DNA of 64,000 nucleotides from assembly GCA_013399015.1 (NCBI GenBank), contig VWZX01006538.1, positions 1 through 64,000 on the forward strand, given 5' to 3'. A model generated the notes under the pieces. The model saw nothing but the letters and a program-made list of their open reading frames with translations, searched no databases and was not told the origin of the DNA. The first letter of the stretch is position 1. The number at the start of each line of letters is the position of its first letter. Shown in pieces: positions 1-9,830 of this stretch. Made by a program: the position numbers and the translations under genes. The stretch is from Galbula dea. Lineage: Eukaryota > Chordata > Aves > Piciformes > Galbulidae.

Positions 1-1052
1 TAAAGAGTTTATAGCCATCCATAGAGGCACTCCAGTCCTTAGAACCCTGTCCTAACCAAATGCCCAATGGCCCAGCCAAAAGAATTGGTCAGTGTTGGAG
101 ACATTTTTTCTAAGTTGTAGGGGTTTTATTTTTTCCCCAGTACTTTCATATTTAAGTATCTCATTCAACTAAAACCAAAATAAACCTCAAACGCTGTCCC
201 ATAGAAGTTGTATCTCAGGCTTTTAATCAAATGGGCAAATTCTTCCTGCACTTGAATTTTTCTAATGTTTGCTAAGCACTGAATACAATGAGGTGGCAGT
301 AGAAGCAAAGTATTTCCAGTGCAGCTTTTCAGGTTTCATTTACTAAAAAACCTAATCATACACCTTAGCATATCTGAGCATGATTACCTCTCCTTTCCAG
401 GACCAAATACATATCAGCACCTAAGAAGCAGTCATCAAGAAACTCAGCAACCACCCTTACCAAAGAAAGTCTCTAAGTCAGACACCTGAACCCTTGATAC
501 AATGCTCAATTCTTTGCATATGTGGTACTTTTTTTGAGGCCATAACACTATCAAACCCTACAGACTTCACACTAGTGCCACTTCTTGAGCTAATGTCTCA
601 GTAAAACTGGTTAGGGACACATTCCAGAGATACAGCACAAATACAACTATGACTGGAAGGTTGCAATTCTCCAGACACTGCTTATGATGCATACGGCCAG
701 GCAGAGATGTAGAGCCTTCAGTGATGCTGCTGTTGGCCATACGAAAAAGCAGTAAGCTGGTAAATGGGATGCGGACCCATGTCCAAGAGTAGGCTAAAAG
801 GTAATTACAATCATCATCATGATCTACTTCTCCAAGAGAGCTGTACTTTTAGAGCATCCCTATCCCAACTAAGTGATTCACTGTTTAATTCATCTATGAA
901 ACCCAGAGAACTAAGCTTATTTAAAATGTGTAAATGTGTATAGTTTGCCTAAGCATGCATTTGCCAGGCAATCTAAATTAAACATTCATATTTTATTTTC
1001 TGTTGTTTCTTAAAATAACTTCTGTTAAAATATGCACACAAGAAATACATAC
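1..1052 (-). other. PARP8: PARP8 intron (5' part), downstream of the 71-nt exon
   Basis: On the minus strand this is the start of the intron after the exon ending at 1053. It opens with a good donor, GTATGT (plus 1047-1052). I searched the rest for the next expected exon, an acidic stretch followed by Phe-Tyr-Tyr-Gly-Gly, and did not find it, so that exon should lie beyond position 1. A 57-codon open frame on the minus strand at about 550-740 has no resemblance to PARP8. No recognised repeats. Confidence 0.75.
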
Positions 1053-1123
1053 CTCTCCATTCTCCCTCTGTAATTTTGATTTTATGGATAAGCAATAGTC
1101 AACGTCACTCGTTTTTCTTAATT
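1053..1123 (-). CDS. PARP8: PARP8 coding exon (71 nt), human residues ~92-115
   Basis: Coding exon of PARP8, a mono-ADP-ribosyltransferase that modifies proteins from NAD+; this exon is in the N-terminal region, far from the C-terminal catalytic domain. On the minus strand it reads AA then 23 codons: LRKTSDVDYCLSIKSKL followed by QRENGE. The leading AA joins the G at the end of exon 2423-2512 to make a Glu codon, and the exon ends on a complete codon (phase 1 in, phase 0 out). The acceptor is a pyrimidine tract ending TTTTAAG (plus 1124-1130), with a branch-point-like CTAAT about 20 nt upstream. The donor is GAG|GTATGT, close to consensus. From memory, human PARP8 has Asn-Asp-Ile-Asn-Cys where this reads Ser-Asp-Val-Asp-Tyr, and Lys where this reads Arg; the rest matches. 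Identification rests on recognising the protein; the frame continuity is seen directly. Confidence 0.93.
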
Positions 1124-2422
1124 CTTAAAAGAAAAGGGAAATTAGAGAACATGTGAAAAACGTGAATTTTGCATATGCAGAACTGAAAAACTTAGTTGCA
1201 CTAGTAAAGCAAACAAGTAACAAAATGTTAGCTATTATAAGTATCACATTGTTTACAATGTAACAGTCTAATATTAAGAAGCATCTATGTCTCAGAAGAC
1301 TTGTATTTTTAACTGTGAAAGGAATCTCAGCTGATCCGTCTATGAGATCGGGTTTTCCCCATCTATGATTTACAGTTTAGTGTCATTCATCAGTTTTGTG
1401 TATTTTGTAAAAGAATGAAAAATCAAAACCCTCAGCAAAATTAAATCAGATCATCTTCTATACAAGATGTAGTTTTCTATTCTATTTTAAACAACAGGCT
1501 TTATTTCTTTTTAAATTATAGGAATATTTGCAAGTAAAATTTATCTTACACTTCTGACTATAATAGGCAGTTTTTGTTTGAGTGCCATTGCACCAGCTTC
1601 AATAAAAATATTCTCAATTTACATTAGTATAAATGAGATCAGAGGCTGAAGACCATGGCTTTCCAGTGGAATTCAAAGTAATTCTGTGTTACGCAAAAAA
1701 AGCCCTAAGGCATTGTAATAATAATAAAAATACCGCAAAGTCAAGTGTTCCTATCTGAAGAACTGCCAGAATTAAGACTGCTCTATGCAGTTTCTCCTGC
1801 AGCCTGAAATCATCAGGGAATTTGTCTGCTAAAATAAAAAAAGTCTCTATGAAGCATGCACAAATTTTGATTATATATTGGACAAGTGTGCCAGTATGTC
1901 TGAAAAGCATGCCCTTTCATGTATCAAATACTTTTTGAAAGTATGGAAATAATCTCAAATGAGACACTTCCAAAATCATTGGTAGGTTTTTTTTCTATAG
2001 TCTGTTGAAACAGATGAACCATTTTGTTTGACATCTCCTGAAATAATTCATCAGAGGCAATGGTAGTTATAGACTGCTTCATCCTCAACAGTGAAGATTT
2101 AGTGAAGTTTTAAGCAAGTGAGAGTGAAAAGTTATAACTGGGAAGTAAAAAGCACCTCTAACTGTATTCAAGGAGAATTGTTTTAGCACAGAATGCAAGA
2201 GATTAAAAGAGTAAAATACATTCTGCCTACACAATCGAGGTGGTCCCCATAAGAAACACTTTTTCTATTCCGAAATATAGGACAATTAACTACAGCAAAT
2301 CTGCGAGAAAATAACAATCTGTATAGCAGCACATATTAACATATCTCCCTTTAAGTGCAGGCAACATCTTGTTTCTCCTCACAAAACAGGAACTTCATAA
2401 AATAATTGGGCCATAAGATTAC
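1124..2422 (-). other. PARP8: PARP8 intron (1,299 bp)
   Basis: Complete intron between exons 2423-2512 and 1053-1123. The donor is GTAATC (plus 2417-2422) and the acceptor ends TTTTAAG. It is AT-rich with no CR1 or other repeat I recognise. A 73-codon minus-strand open frame at 1689-1910 has low complexity and no recognisable domain; I treat it as chance. Confidence 0.85.
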
Positions 2423-2512
2423 CTGTAGCGATTTGGTGGAAAATCACTGGAATTGGCTCTGTTGTAACCAACACATCTTCATCGTTATCAGAACTGGAAA
2501 CATAAGTGTTAT
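2423..2512 (-). CDS. PARP8: PARP8 coding exon (90 nt), human residues ~62-92
   Basis: The most recognisable exon in the window. On the minus strand it reads AT, 29 codons, then G. The peptide runs NTYVSSSDNDEDVLVTTEP then IPVIFHQIAT, the signature PARP8 N-terminal segment with an acidic Ser/Asp/Glu patch. The leading AT completes an Asp codon with the G ending exon 7560-7597, and the trailing G starts the Glu codon completed in exon 1053-1123. The acceptor is a pyrimidine tract ending TTTCGTAG (plus 2513-2520); the donor is ACAG|GTAATC. The open frame extends past both splice sites, but the match to PARP8 stops exactly at them, which supports the boundaries. From memory, human has Glu where this has the first Asp of the acidic patch, and Arg where this has Gln before Ile-Ala-Thr. 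PARP6 is the closest paralogue; the upstream exon also matches PARP8 as I remember it. Confidence 0.95.
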
Positions 2513-2643
2513 CTACGAAAGAAAAACACCTCACATGGTGAAGTCCAGCTGTGCTCTGCCAGGCCCTACCCACATTGCCCATCCTGCCTTTGTACCATAA
2601 GGAACAACTCGCCAATGATTAGGGAAGCTAAGCACTATCATCT

Positions 2644-2720
2644 TCCTGGTGGATTTTTTGTTGTTGTTGAGTTTTTTTGTTTGGTTGGTTTGCTTTTTGT
2701 TTTTGTTTTTTTTCTGTTGA
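2644..2720. repeat. T/G-rich low-complexity tract
   Basis: Runs of T broken by single or double G (GTT and GTTTT units) on the plus strand, so A-rich in PARP8 RNA. It lies about 130 bp upstream, in transcription order, of the acceptor of exon 2423-2512. It is low-complexity, and no mobile element is recognisable around it. Confidence 0.7.
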
Positions 2721-4263
2721 GATTGCTAACAGGACAAAAACCACCAAAAGGATGGAGAATTTAGACCCAAGTTTTATACAAGCAAACCCCTGAAGCCTGA
2801 TGTCATGACTTTCATGAACCACATCAGCACTGCTCCGAACCGTCCCACGAGGCTTTTGCGGTTTTTAGGCAATCTTTTCCAAAATGAAATCTTGTTCTAT
2901 GTTTTTTGCTATGCCTGACACTACAACTCAAGCTAGATGCAGGGAAGGCTGCATTCAGAGCTGGGTGTTTACAGCCTATTATTCATAACACCTGTACCTC
3001 ATTTTGCCTGGTCACATAAAGGTGGTTTGAAGTATCTTCTAATCAGGGGATTATCTTTCTTGTGCTTGACTGGGGTGGGGAACAACAACAAAAAAAATCC
3101 TCCTACTTAACAAACCAATTAGATATGGATAGGAACACAGAAAACCTATCCCAGATTTTCTTACAATATGTAGAGATTAGGATGAGGGGGGTGTGTGTTG
3201 TTTTTTGGTTTGATTTCTGTTTTTTTGCTTTCCAACCAAACATCTAAAAAACAAGGAGCAGAAACTAATTTTTCATGAATTGCTGAATTGCCTATGAAAG
3301 AAATAAGATTTTGTTTTCTACTTATCTTAGAGTAATTGAAACTCATGCTCAAGCACAGAAAGGCTGCCAGTTAAGATAATCACAGATAAAGAGACATAAG
3401 AGAACTGAAACAAGGAGTTTACCTATTGTAATCCTGAGGACTCTTGAACCACTTCAGCAAAGTGTGTGAGCTTGCACGTAATTTTAAGCGCACTGCTGCA
3501 ATTACAAAGCCTTTGACCACAGTGCTTCCATTGAAATATTAACGATGTTAACATTAATTAAGCAGTAAATTCAGCAATATTATTATTTTTATTACAGAGG
3601 TTCTTAGCAGACTATTCCAAAACAAAGCCCCAGCATTGCCTCCCTTTTCTCTTACAGACGTGCCATGCTGCTTTGCAAACTGCAGCTATGCTGCTGAACA
3701 TGGGCAGACACATGGGGTTTTGTCAGCCTCCCACCTGTGAAACAACCTCTCTGCCACATTTGCACATGTTTAACAAGTCTGATACTATCCCACAGCTATG
3801 CCTACTTCTACTCCTGTGCTGTACCACCAGGTAACCTGAGTGATCTGTGCTCAGCTCAACAGATACATTGTGTGCAGGCACGTACTGCATGACGCAGAGA
3901 GCACATTCCCCTGAGCACAGCACTCCACTGGGCACAGCAACTTGCTCCGTCAGCTCAGGCTGTGTCCAATTTGCTCCATGCTTGGCACAGGTAGGTGTTT
4001 TAGAGCCACAACATAGTGCAACTAAAATGGGGTCCCTTCAGCCATCTGTCATCATTCAATCTTTCTCACACTTTTGCCTGCTGTCTGGACTGGCTGTGAA
4101 CTATACCTCTAGGACAGCTGCATCTCACCCTCTCCACAAACACTTGCCTTCCCTCTATCTGCATGCTCCATCTAGCTGCCATCATTTCAGTGTCAGCTTC
4201 ACCCTGCTGGATGGCTCTGGGCATATACAACGCAGGCCCATTCCTCGCCCAAGTCTGGGAGTG

Positions 4264-4371
4264 TAACTTACTGCTACAGAGCAGTAAGTTATTATTGCAA
4301 TAACAGCTTAAATACCTAACACCATATATATGGATGGAGGAAAGCACATTTATGTGCTAAAACTTACTGCT
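4264..4371. other. Cluster of perfect short palindromes and a repeated 11-mer
   Basis: Within 108 bp there are four exact inverted repeats. 4264-4291 is a 12-bp stem (TAACTTACTGCT / AGCAGTAAGTTA) with loop ACAG. 4292-4303 is the palindrome TTATTGCAATAA. 4322-4333 is the palindrome CCATATATATGG. 4343-4358 has a 7-bp stem, AGCACAT / ATGTGCT, with a TT loop. The 11-mer AACTTACTGCT of the first arm recurs in direct orientation at 4361-4371. The inverted repeats are seen directly. Function is unknown: the second contains a C/EBP-like TTGCAA, and the third resembles a CArG box but its A/T core is 8 bp, not 6. Confidence 0.6.
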
Positions 4372-7300
4372 GTATGAAAAAGTAGGTAAAACAACACTAT
4401 GTGCTGTACAGAATAGACAATTACCAAGATATATATACATTCAAAAAAGGACTGCTCAATTACAGGTTTTGTAGATTTCAATTATATTTTTATGCCCATT
4501 GTCCTTCTTTCTTGGCAGCTGGATGATATGATTTTCACTGCCAAGTTTTTGTTTTCCTTTTCTTTTTGGCAGCCATTAGGGGTTTTTTTTCCCCCTTCCT
4601 TCTATCAGTCCAATAAAACTTAAATTGAAAACACTGGGTCAGAATTGCTTTCTTCAACACACTATACCGAGCAACACCTCTCAAGCAGTGGATCTAGGGT
4701 ATGGACTTCGTGGAGCGATGCAACAAGCCACTCGCTAAGCAACTGATCCTCTCTGTATCTGCTGCAGTCTAATGATGTCTAAGGAAACGTTTCTATTAAC
4801 ATGGAGGTAACCAAATCACTGGGGTAAAAGTCTACAGCAGTTCTAAAAGTTATCATTTGTCACAAGCCAAAATGTTATCACTTTGAACTTTGTATTCAGT
4901 AGCAAAATACCTGACGTGGTAATGGTTCTCACAGCACTCATGATCTACTCATATTGGGACTTTACAGTCACTGATATTGCATTTGGTAACTACTCCTTAG
5001 GAACACTATTTTTCCCCAGTTGTGTCAATGTTATGAGAAAACAGTTATAGAGACATTTTGCTGGAACTGTTGCTACCCACCTCTAAAATCTTCAGTGATA
5101 TTTTCACAATTTCAGTGACATATATATAACTTTGAGACATTATTTTCTAAACACTACTCCTATTAAGTTCTGCAGTGTGCCTTTGTAAGCATATTTTTAG
5201 CTTTCACTCATAATTATGAAACTTTCAAACACGTTCCATATTGAAAGTTGTCATGTCATATTACAATTCCCTTACATATGATTTAATGCTCATTTTTTTT
5301 AGTCTTTTGATTCTTTATGAAGCAGTTCAGCAATAGCTATAGTTATCAGTCCCAAGGTTGTGATACTGGATACCTAACAGCAGTGAGGGAGCTAGAGCAT
5401 GTGCAGTATCCAAAGCTCTTCTTACACTATCTAAAACTTACTTTTGGTGTTATCACGTTTGGCTGAATGAATAGCATTGTATAGTAGCTTAATACCTTTC
5501 ATTTTCATATATTTACTGCATGCATTAACAATTTATCTGATGATCAACCTTGACCCTGACAGCCTTCTTCTGGATTTTCACATTTGATCCACTGTGTATT
5601 ACACACTTTTAATCTCCAGAGGACACTTTTGTATAGCTATGCACTAATAGACTTAAACCTTGATCTGCAAGACTTATCCTGTGGAAATGTCAATTTGATG
5701 AGCATGTGCTGCTCTGAACTCTTATCTACTAGTAACAATAATTGAAGATCACCTTCCAGTTGAGAAGGACATAAGCACATAAATGCCCAGACTTGACACC
5801 ATCGCACTCTGATGTGTCCCTGAAACCTCCCTTAAAATACATGCCAGGGGAGAGAGCCAGTCAGCAGTAATGTTAAGTAAGAGATCTAGGACAAAGGAGA
5901 CAAAGAATCTGGCTCACCAAGTTCAAATGTGTATTTTTAGGATCAAAGCTGTAAAATGGCCAAGAGTCATTATTACTCCTAACACACGGAATATCTCGTC
6001 ATTACAAAGGAAACATACATCCTGCAAATGCTTGAGATATGAAGGAAATTTGGTCTTCCAAAGCATGGAAGGTTCAGATTTTAATCAGTAAATATGTGCA
6101 GATGCTTTATGCCCCCCACCAGCTACACTGTAAAATGTTCAAATTCTATCTGCCTTTAAAATACAGGGGTGATGACAGAGTCACTCAGGCTTGCAGGCCA
6201 TCAGGGCATGCTGCAAATAGCACTTCTAAGGGAAGTTTGAGGTCTGTCAGACAAGAGTTTGCCAGGAGGTGAGATCTCATGCTGTGGCAGTAACTGCTTG
6301 TTCAGTGCTCCAGCTTGCCTTTTAATTAGAGGCTCCCTGAGATCCAAGTTTTGTGATGTTTCTACTGTTAATCATACATGAAGAAGACTTTTTTCAACTA
6401 TTTGTGCCTCCATTCACTGTCAGGTTAATGGAGTACTCAATCTATCACTGTTATGACTAAGTATTTTATCAGTCTCAGTTTCTCCTCTTACTACATGTTG
6501 AATAGATTATTAGTACTAGCAGTTTTCCCCCTGATTTTTACTGGGAAGAAAATATCTCATGAAGTTTGTTAGCATTCTTTAACATAATCCATTTAGCATC
6601 ACTACTGACGCTGATTTCTGTCTGTATCTGCTTCAAACACTCTGGTGTTTTGAACAGACACAGTCTACCGCTTATCAATGAAGAAGATAAAAGCCTCATT
6701 TCTTTTAGAAATATTACAGAGATGTTACAGATAAAGATCACAGTGTTCATGGTACTTACACCATTAAATAATTCCAGGTGCAAAATACACAATGTGATGC
6801 AATCCAACAGCACTACCATGTACCTTTACTTGCACAGTGCCTGTCTGCCTTCATGCTCACTTCCCTTTGCTGCTTCTGCTAATTTTCACACCCTGAACTA
6901 TCCGTGCAGTCCCTTAGTGAAGGATAACAGGGAAATAAGCTTGCTGAAAACTAGTTTTGCTCTTGCCTGGTTGTCTTTCATATGAATAACCCTCCTTGTC
7001 TAGATTGGCTGCATGGTTACACAAATGCTTTTGCCAACCCAATTCAGAATATGAAAGGGAAGCAGGACTGAGCAGCTGGAAACAGCTTTGCAGGCTTGTG
7101 TTACCAAAGACATATCTATACACAAACCCTTGGCTCAAACTGACCCTGAGAAGCATCAATGCATAGTCTACGGGCTTAACTTAAGAACATGAGGAGTCTC
7201 ATTAAGGTCTGATGCAGAAGTGCTTTGCTGGCCTTCTGCCAGACTGGTCAGCCTCTTGAAACATCAAGCTTTATCTACCATGCCAAAGAGAAGCTAGGCA

Positions 7301-7518
7301 CTTTCTTGGCTCTAGACAAGGAAAGCATCACAATCTCCAGTCTCAACAAACTTGTGAACCATGTTTTCTCACCCTGACCCAGATGACAAGTGATGCCTGA
7401 AAAGGAGAAATGACTGTGAAAATAATCTAACTAATAGAGAATTATTAGCACAAGGATGTGCCTGTAAAACATCAACACCCTTTCAGATATTCTTATCTGA
7501 ATACAGTAAATTGCAGTA

Positions 7519-7532
7519 ACATGTATACATGT
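7519..7532. other. 14-bp perfect palindrome 28 nt past the PARP8 donor site
   Basis: ACATGTATACATGT is its own reverse complement. In PARP8 RNA it starts 28 nt into the intron after the 38-nt exon. It could form a small hairpin or a protein-binding site near the weak 5' splice site; that role is inference. Confidence 0.4.
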
Positions 7533-7559
7533 GTCATGGACAAGAATGTTGCACAGTAC

Positions 7560-7597
7560 CTGGGTAATCCTCAGAGACATGCACTGAATAGGATACA
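7560..7597 (-). CDS. PARP8: PARP8 short coding exon (38 nt), human residues ~49-62
   Basis: On the minus strand this exon reads T, then GTA TCC TAT TCA GTG CAT, then GTC TCT GAG GAT TAC CCA, then G, encoding VSYSVHVSEDYP. This is the PARP8 segment directly before the Asp-Asn-Thr-Tyr-Val of exon 2423-2512. The first T completes a Ser codon begun in the previous exon (phase 2 in), and the last G starts the Asp codon completed by AT in the next exon (phase 1 out). The acceptor is TTTTTCTTTTTACAG, preceded by repeated GTTT units (plus 7598-7634). The donor is CAG|GTACTG, weak because positions +4 to +6 depart from AAGT/ATGT. At 38 nt it is near microexon size and not a multiple of 3, so skipping it would shift the frame. 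The longest open frame over this DNA is in a different reading frame and is not the gene. The upstream exon, expected to end Gly-Gly-Pro-Arg, was not found. Confidence 0.92.
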
Positions 7598-7610
7598 CTG
7601 TAAAAAGAAA

Positions 7611-7634
7611 AACAAACAAACAAACAAACAACAA
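7611..7634. repeat. (CAAA)n microsatellite inside a splice-acceptor tract
   Basis: About four and a half CAAA units plus CAACAAAA on the plus strand, which reads as GTTT repeats in PARP8 RNA. It begins about 13 nt upstream of the AG of the 38-nt exon, so it forms the bulk of the polypyrimidine tract. Confidence 0.85.
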
Positions 7635-8783
7635 AATTAATAACAAAAACATTAACTGCTGGCATAACATTTTTTTCCTGCTTCTGTATTATTTTGTGTT
7701 TATTTATAGGTTCTTGACAGTTTCCAGGATAAGAATATAACAGCTATTTCGATGGCTTTTGAACTGCTCAGCTTAAAAAAACAAAAGTGTCATGCACATT
7801 TCAAAAGCTTACGTTGCTAAATTGGCACATCCTGATTTCAACCTTCTTAAAAAGAGGATCAAGACTGCATCATATTCACTTTGGAAGAACATTTCACAAT
7901 ATCTGTACCTAGGCTTTAAAAAAAAAAAAAGTTGCTGTTTGAACACTAGAACTAGAAAAGCCCAGTTTTTCCTGCATCTGATTTTTGGGATTGACTCAAG
8001 ACTCAGTAGGAAACCTTTCTCACGGGCTGGGATCCTCCCATATGCTCCTCTTAGCAGCAGCAAAGGCTCTGGACGGCTTCGGCTCCTTCCTTTCATCCAA
8101 CCTCCATATTTATAACAGTCATGGCAATTTTATTTGATACCTGTACTTCTTTGTCAAGCTGAGTTTCAATCAAATTTGAAAGACCGCCAGTCACGCTCTA
8201 GAGTAGCTTCACTACATGGATTACCCAAATCTGTGACATCAGAAAACAGTCACACACTCTGATCCAGACCACCAGTTCAGGCCACATGTGCTTTCCCTAT
8301 CACTCAGAAAGACTTTCATTCAGTGCTGAGAGAAGGACAAAAGGGTATGACAGTCTGTTCAGTTATCTAACTACACACCAAGTAGTTTTGATTATTTTTA
8401 AAGCTAATGTGTTACCATTTTGCATTAAAAAATTAAACTGCAGAACACTGAAAGCTATCTGCTGTATAATTCATGTTATTTTCACTTCTAAATCCCATAA
8501 ACTGTATGTGTCAACTTACACATTTAAACAACACGTGTTCATGGATGTCGTGACTTAAGCAGAGAAACAAAGGCAGACTGGCATAGTCCTCTATAAATTT
8601 TGGGATGTATCACACATTGCCAAAAACTGATTCAGTGGATCTTTCTAAATGACATTAATTCCATGTACACTACAAATAAAAACATGTATGATTTTTTTCT
8701 TTTTCTCTGTGTAGGACTTGTGTTAAATGAGTTCCACTTTCACAATCCAATGATGGTAGTAGGGAATCAATATGAAAGAGAAA

Positions 8784-8795
8784 CCCCCCCCCCCC
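8784..8795. repeat. C12 homopolymer
   Basis: Twelve consecutive C on the plus strand after GAAA. Homopolymers of this length are prone to length error in sequencing; no other feature is seen here. Confidence 0.9.
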
Positions 8796-9396
8796 ACCTT
8801 CTTCTCTAAGTCAACTAATAACCACACAGCTCTGTCACCTGTTTTTGCAGATCACATATTCTAGTGTAATTTATTTTATGTATTGTTTGCCTATGAGGCA
8901 AAGATACCTGTTTCTTCAACAGCTGCAGATGTTCACATAAATTGAAGAGGAGTGTTAATTACAGCTAACAAAAGATTTAGCCACGCAGCTCTTGAGAGCC
9001 TCAGTCAAACCAAAATTAAATACCATCATTGTGTAAATTCAACATTTTGTGATTTTTCTCTTTTAACTACTTTTCAGACACTTGGAATAGGCAGCACCTG
9101 TATCCCCTCATCTTGGCACATTTAACCTGAAGACTAGGGTATTTAAACCTAATTACTCTGCCGTGGCATAAAATAGCACTATTTTAAATAGGAAAATATT
9201 CCAAAATTATGAAACGTTGTATGTCAGTGCAGTCATCCATGGAGAATTTTGCCCTGTAGTGCAAAAAAAAAACCAAACCAAAACAATCAACACTCCTCCT
9301 CCCTCCCGACATTAATTAAGGGCTTGTTCTTACCAAAACCCGTCTCCTATATGTTTTTGTAACCAAGACTTCTTCCTTCTACCACCAAAAGAGGCA

Positions 9397-9830
9397 AGGC
9401 CATGAAAATGATAAGGTGACTAGAACATCTCTTTTATGGGGAAAGGCTGAGAGAGCTGGGTCTGTTTAGCCTAGAGAAGAAGAGGAGACTGAGGGGGGAT
9501 CTTATCAATGCTTATAACTACTTAATGGGTTGGTGTCAGGAGGATGGGGCCAGGATTTTTTCAGTGGTGCCCACCGACAGGACAAGAAGCAATGGGCAAA
9601 AACTGGAATATAGGGAGTTCCATTTAAACATAAGGACAAACTTTATTTTGAGGGTGGTGGAGCTCTAGAACAAGCTGCCTAGGGAGGTGGTGGAGTCTCC
9701 ATCTCTGGAGACATTCAAAACCTGCCTGAATGCCATCCTGTGCAACCTCCTCTAGGTGAAACTGGCCTTACAGGGGGCCTTGACTAGATGATCTCCAGAG
9801 GTCCTTTCCAACCCCTAATATTCTGTGATT
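9397..9830 (+). mobile_element. CR1 LINE, 3' fragment, older subfamily
   Basis: 3' end of a CR1 non-LTR retrotransposon: the last part of ORF2 (after the reverse transcriptase core) plus the short 3' UTR. Decayed pieces are visible: AGGCTGAGAGAGCTGG, then AAGCTGCCTAGGGAGG (from the Asn-Arg-Leu-Pro-Arg-Glu-Val block), then the 3' hairpin GACTAGATGATCTCCAGAGG and the end AATATTCTGTGATT. In-frame stops and an altered Trp-Asn-Arg-Leu-Pro region mark it as dead. It is antisense to PARP8 and looks more diverged than the copies at 16 kb and 21 kb. Confidence 0.9.

Larger units (their letters stand above)
2513..7559 (-). other. PARP8: PARP8 intron (5,047 bp), no CR1
   Basis: Complete intron between exons 7560-7597 and 2423-2512. 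The donor is GTACTG (weak, no G at +5) and the acceptor is TTTCGTAG. It holds a T/G-rich low-complexity stretch at about 2644-2720, the palindrome cluster at 4264-4371, and a 14-bp palindrome near the donor. I see no CR1, LTR or processed pseudogene. Overlapping open frames at 3847-4266 (+), 4066-4347 (-) and 6566-6985 (+) match no protein I know and have no splice or frame relation to PARP8. Confidence 0.85.
7598..9396 (-). other. PARP8: PARP8 upstream intron, segment next to the 38-nt exon
   Basis: Intronic DNA upstream, in transcription order, of exon 7560-7597. It holds the CAAA microsatellite at 7611-7634, a poly(A) run near 7919-7930 and a C12 run at 8784-8795. No repeat family or further exon recognised. 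Short overlapping open frames near 7.8-8.1 kb match no known protein. Confidence 0.7.

Noticed and set aside
550..740. 57-codon minus-strand open frame in the PARP8 intron, considered as the next PARP8 exon
   Set aside because: The peptide lacks the acidic stretch and Tyr-Tyr-Gly-Gly expected next in PARP8.
4322..4333. CArG box (SRF site)
   Set aside because: CC-(A/T)8-GG has two bases too many in the core for the standard CC-(A/T)6-GG.
3847..4347. Overlapping open frames on both strands (139 and 93 codons)
   Set aside because: Low-information peptides and no frame or phase relation to the PARP8 exons on either side.
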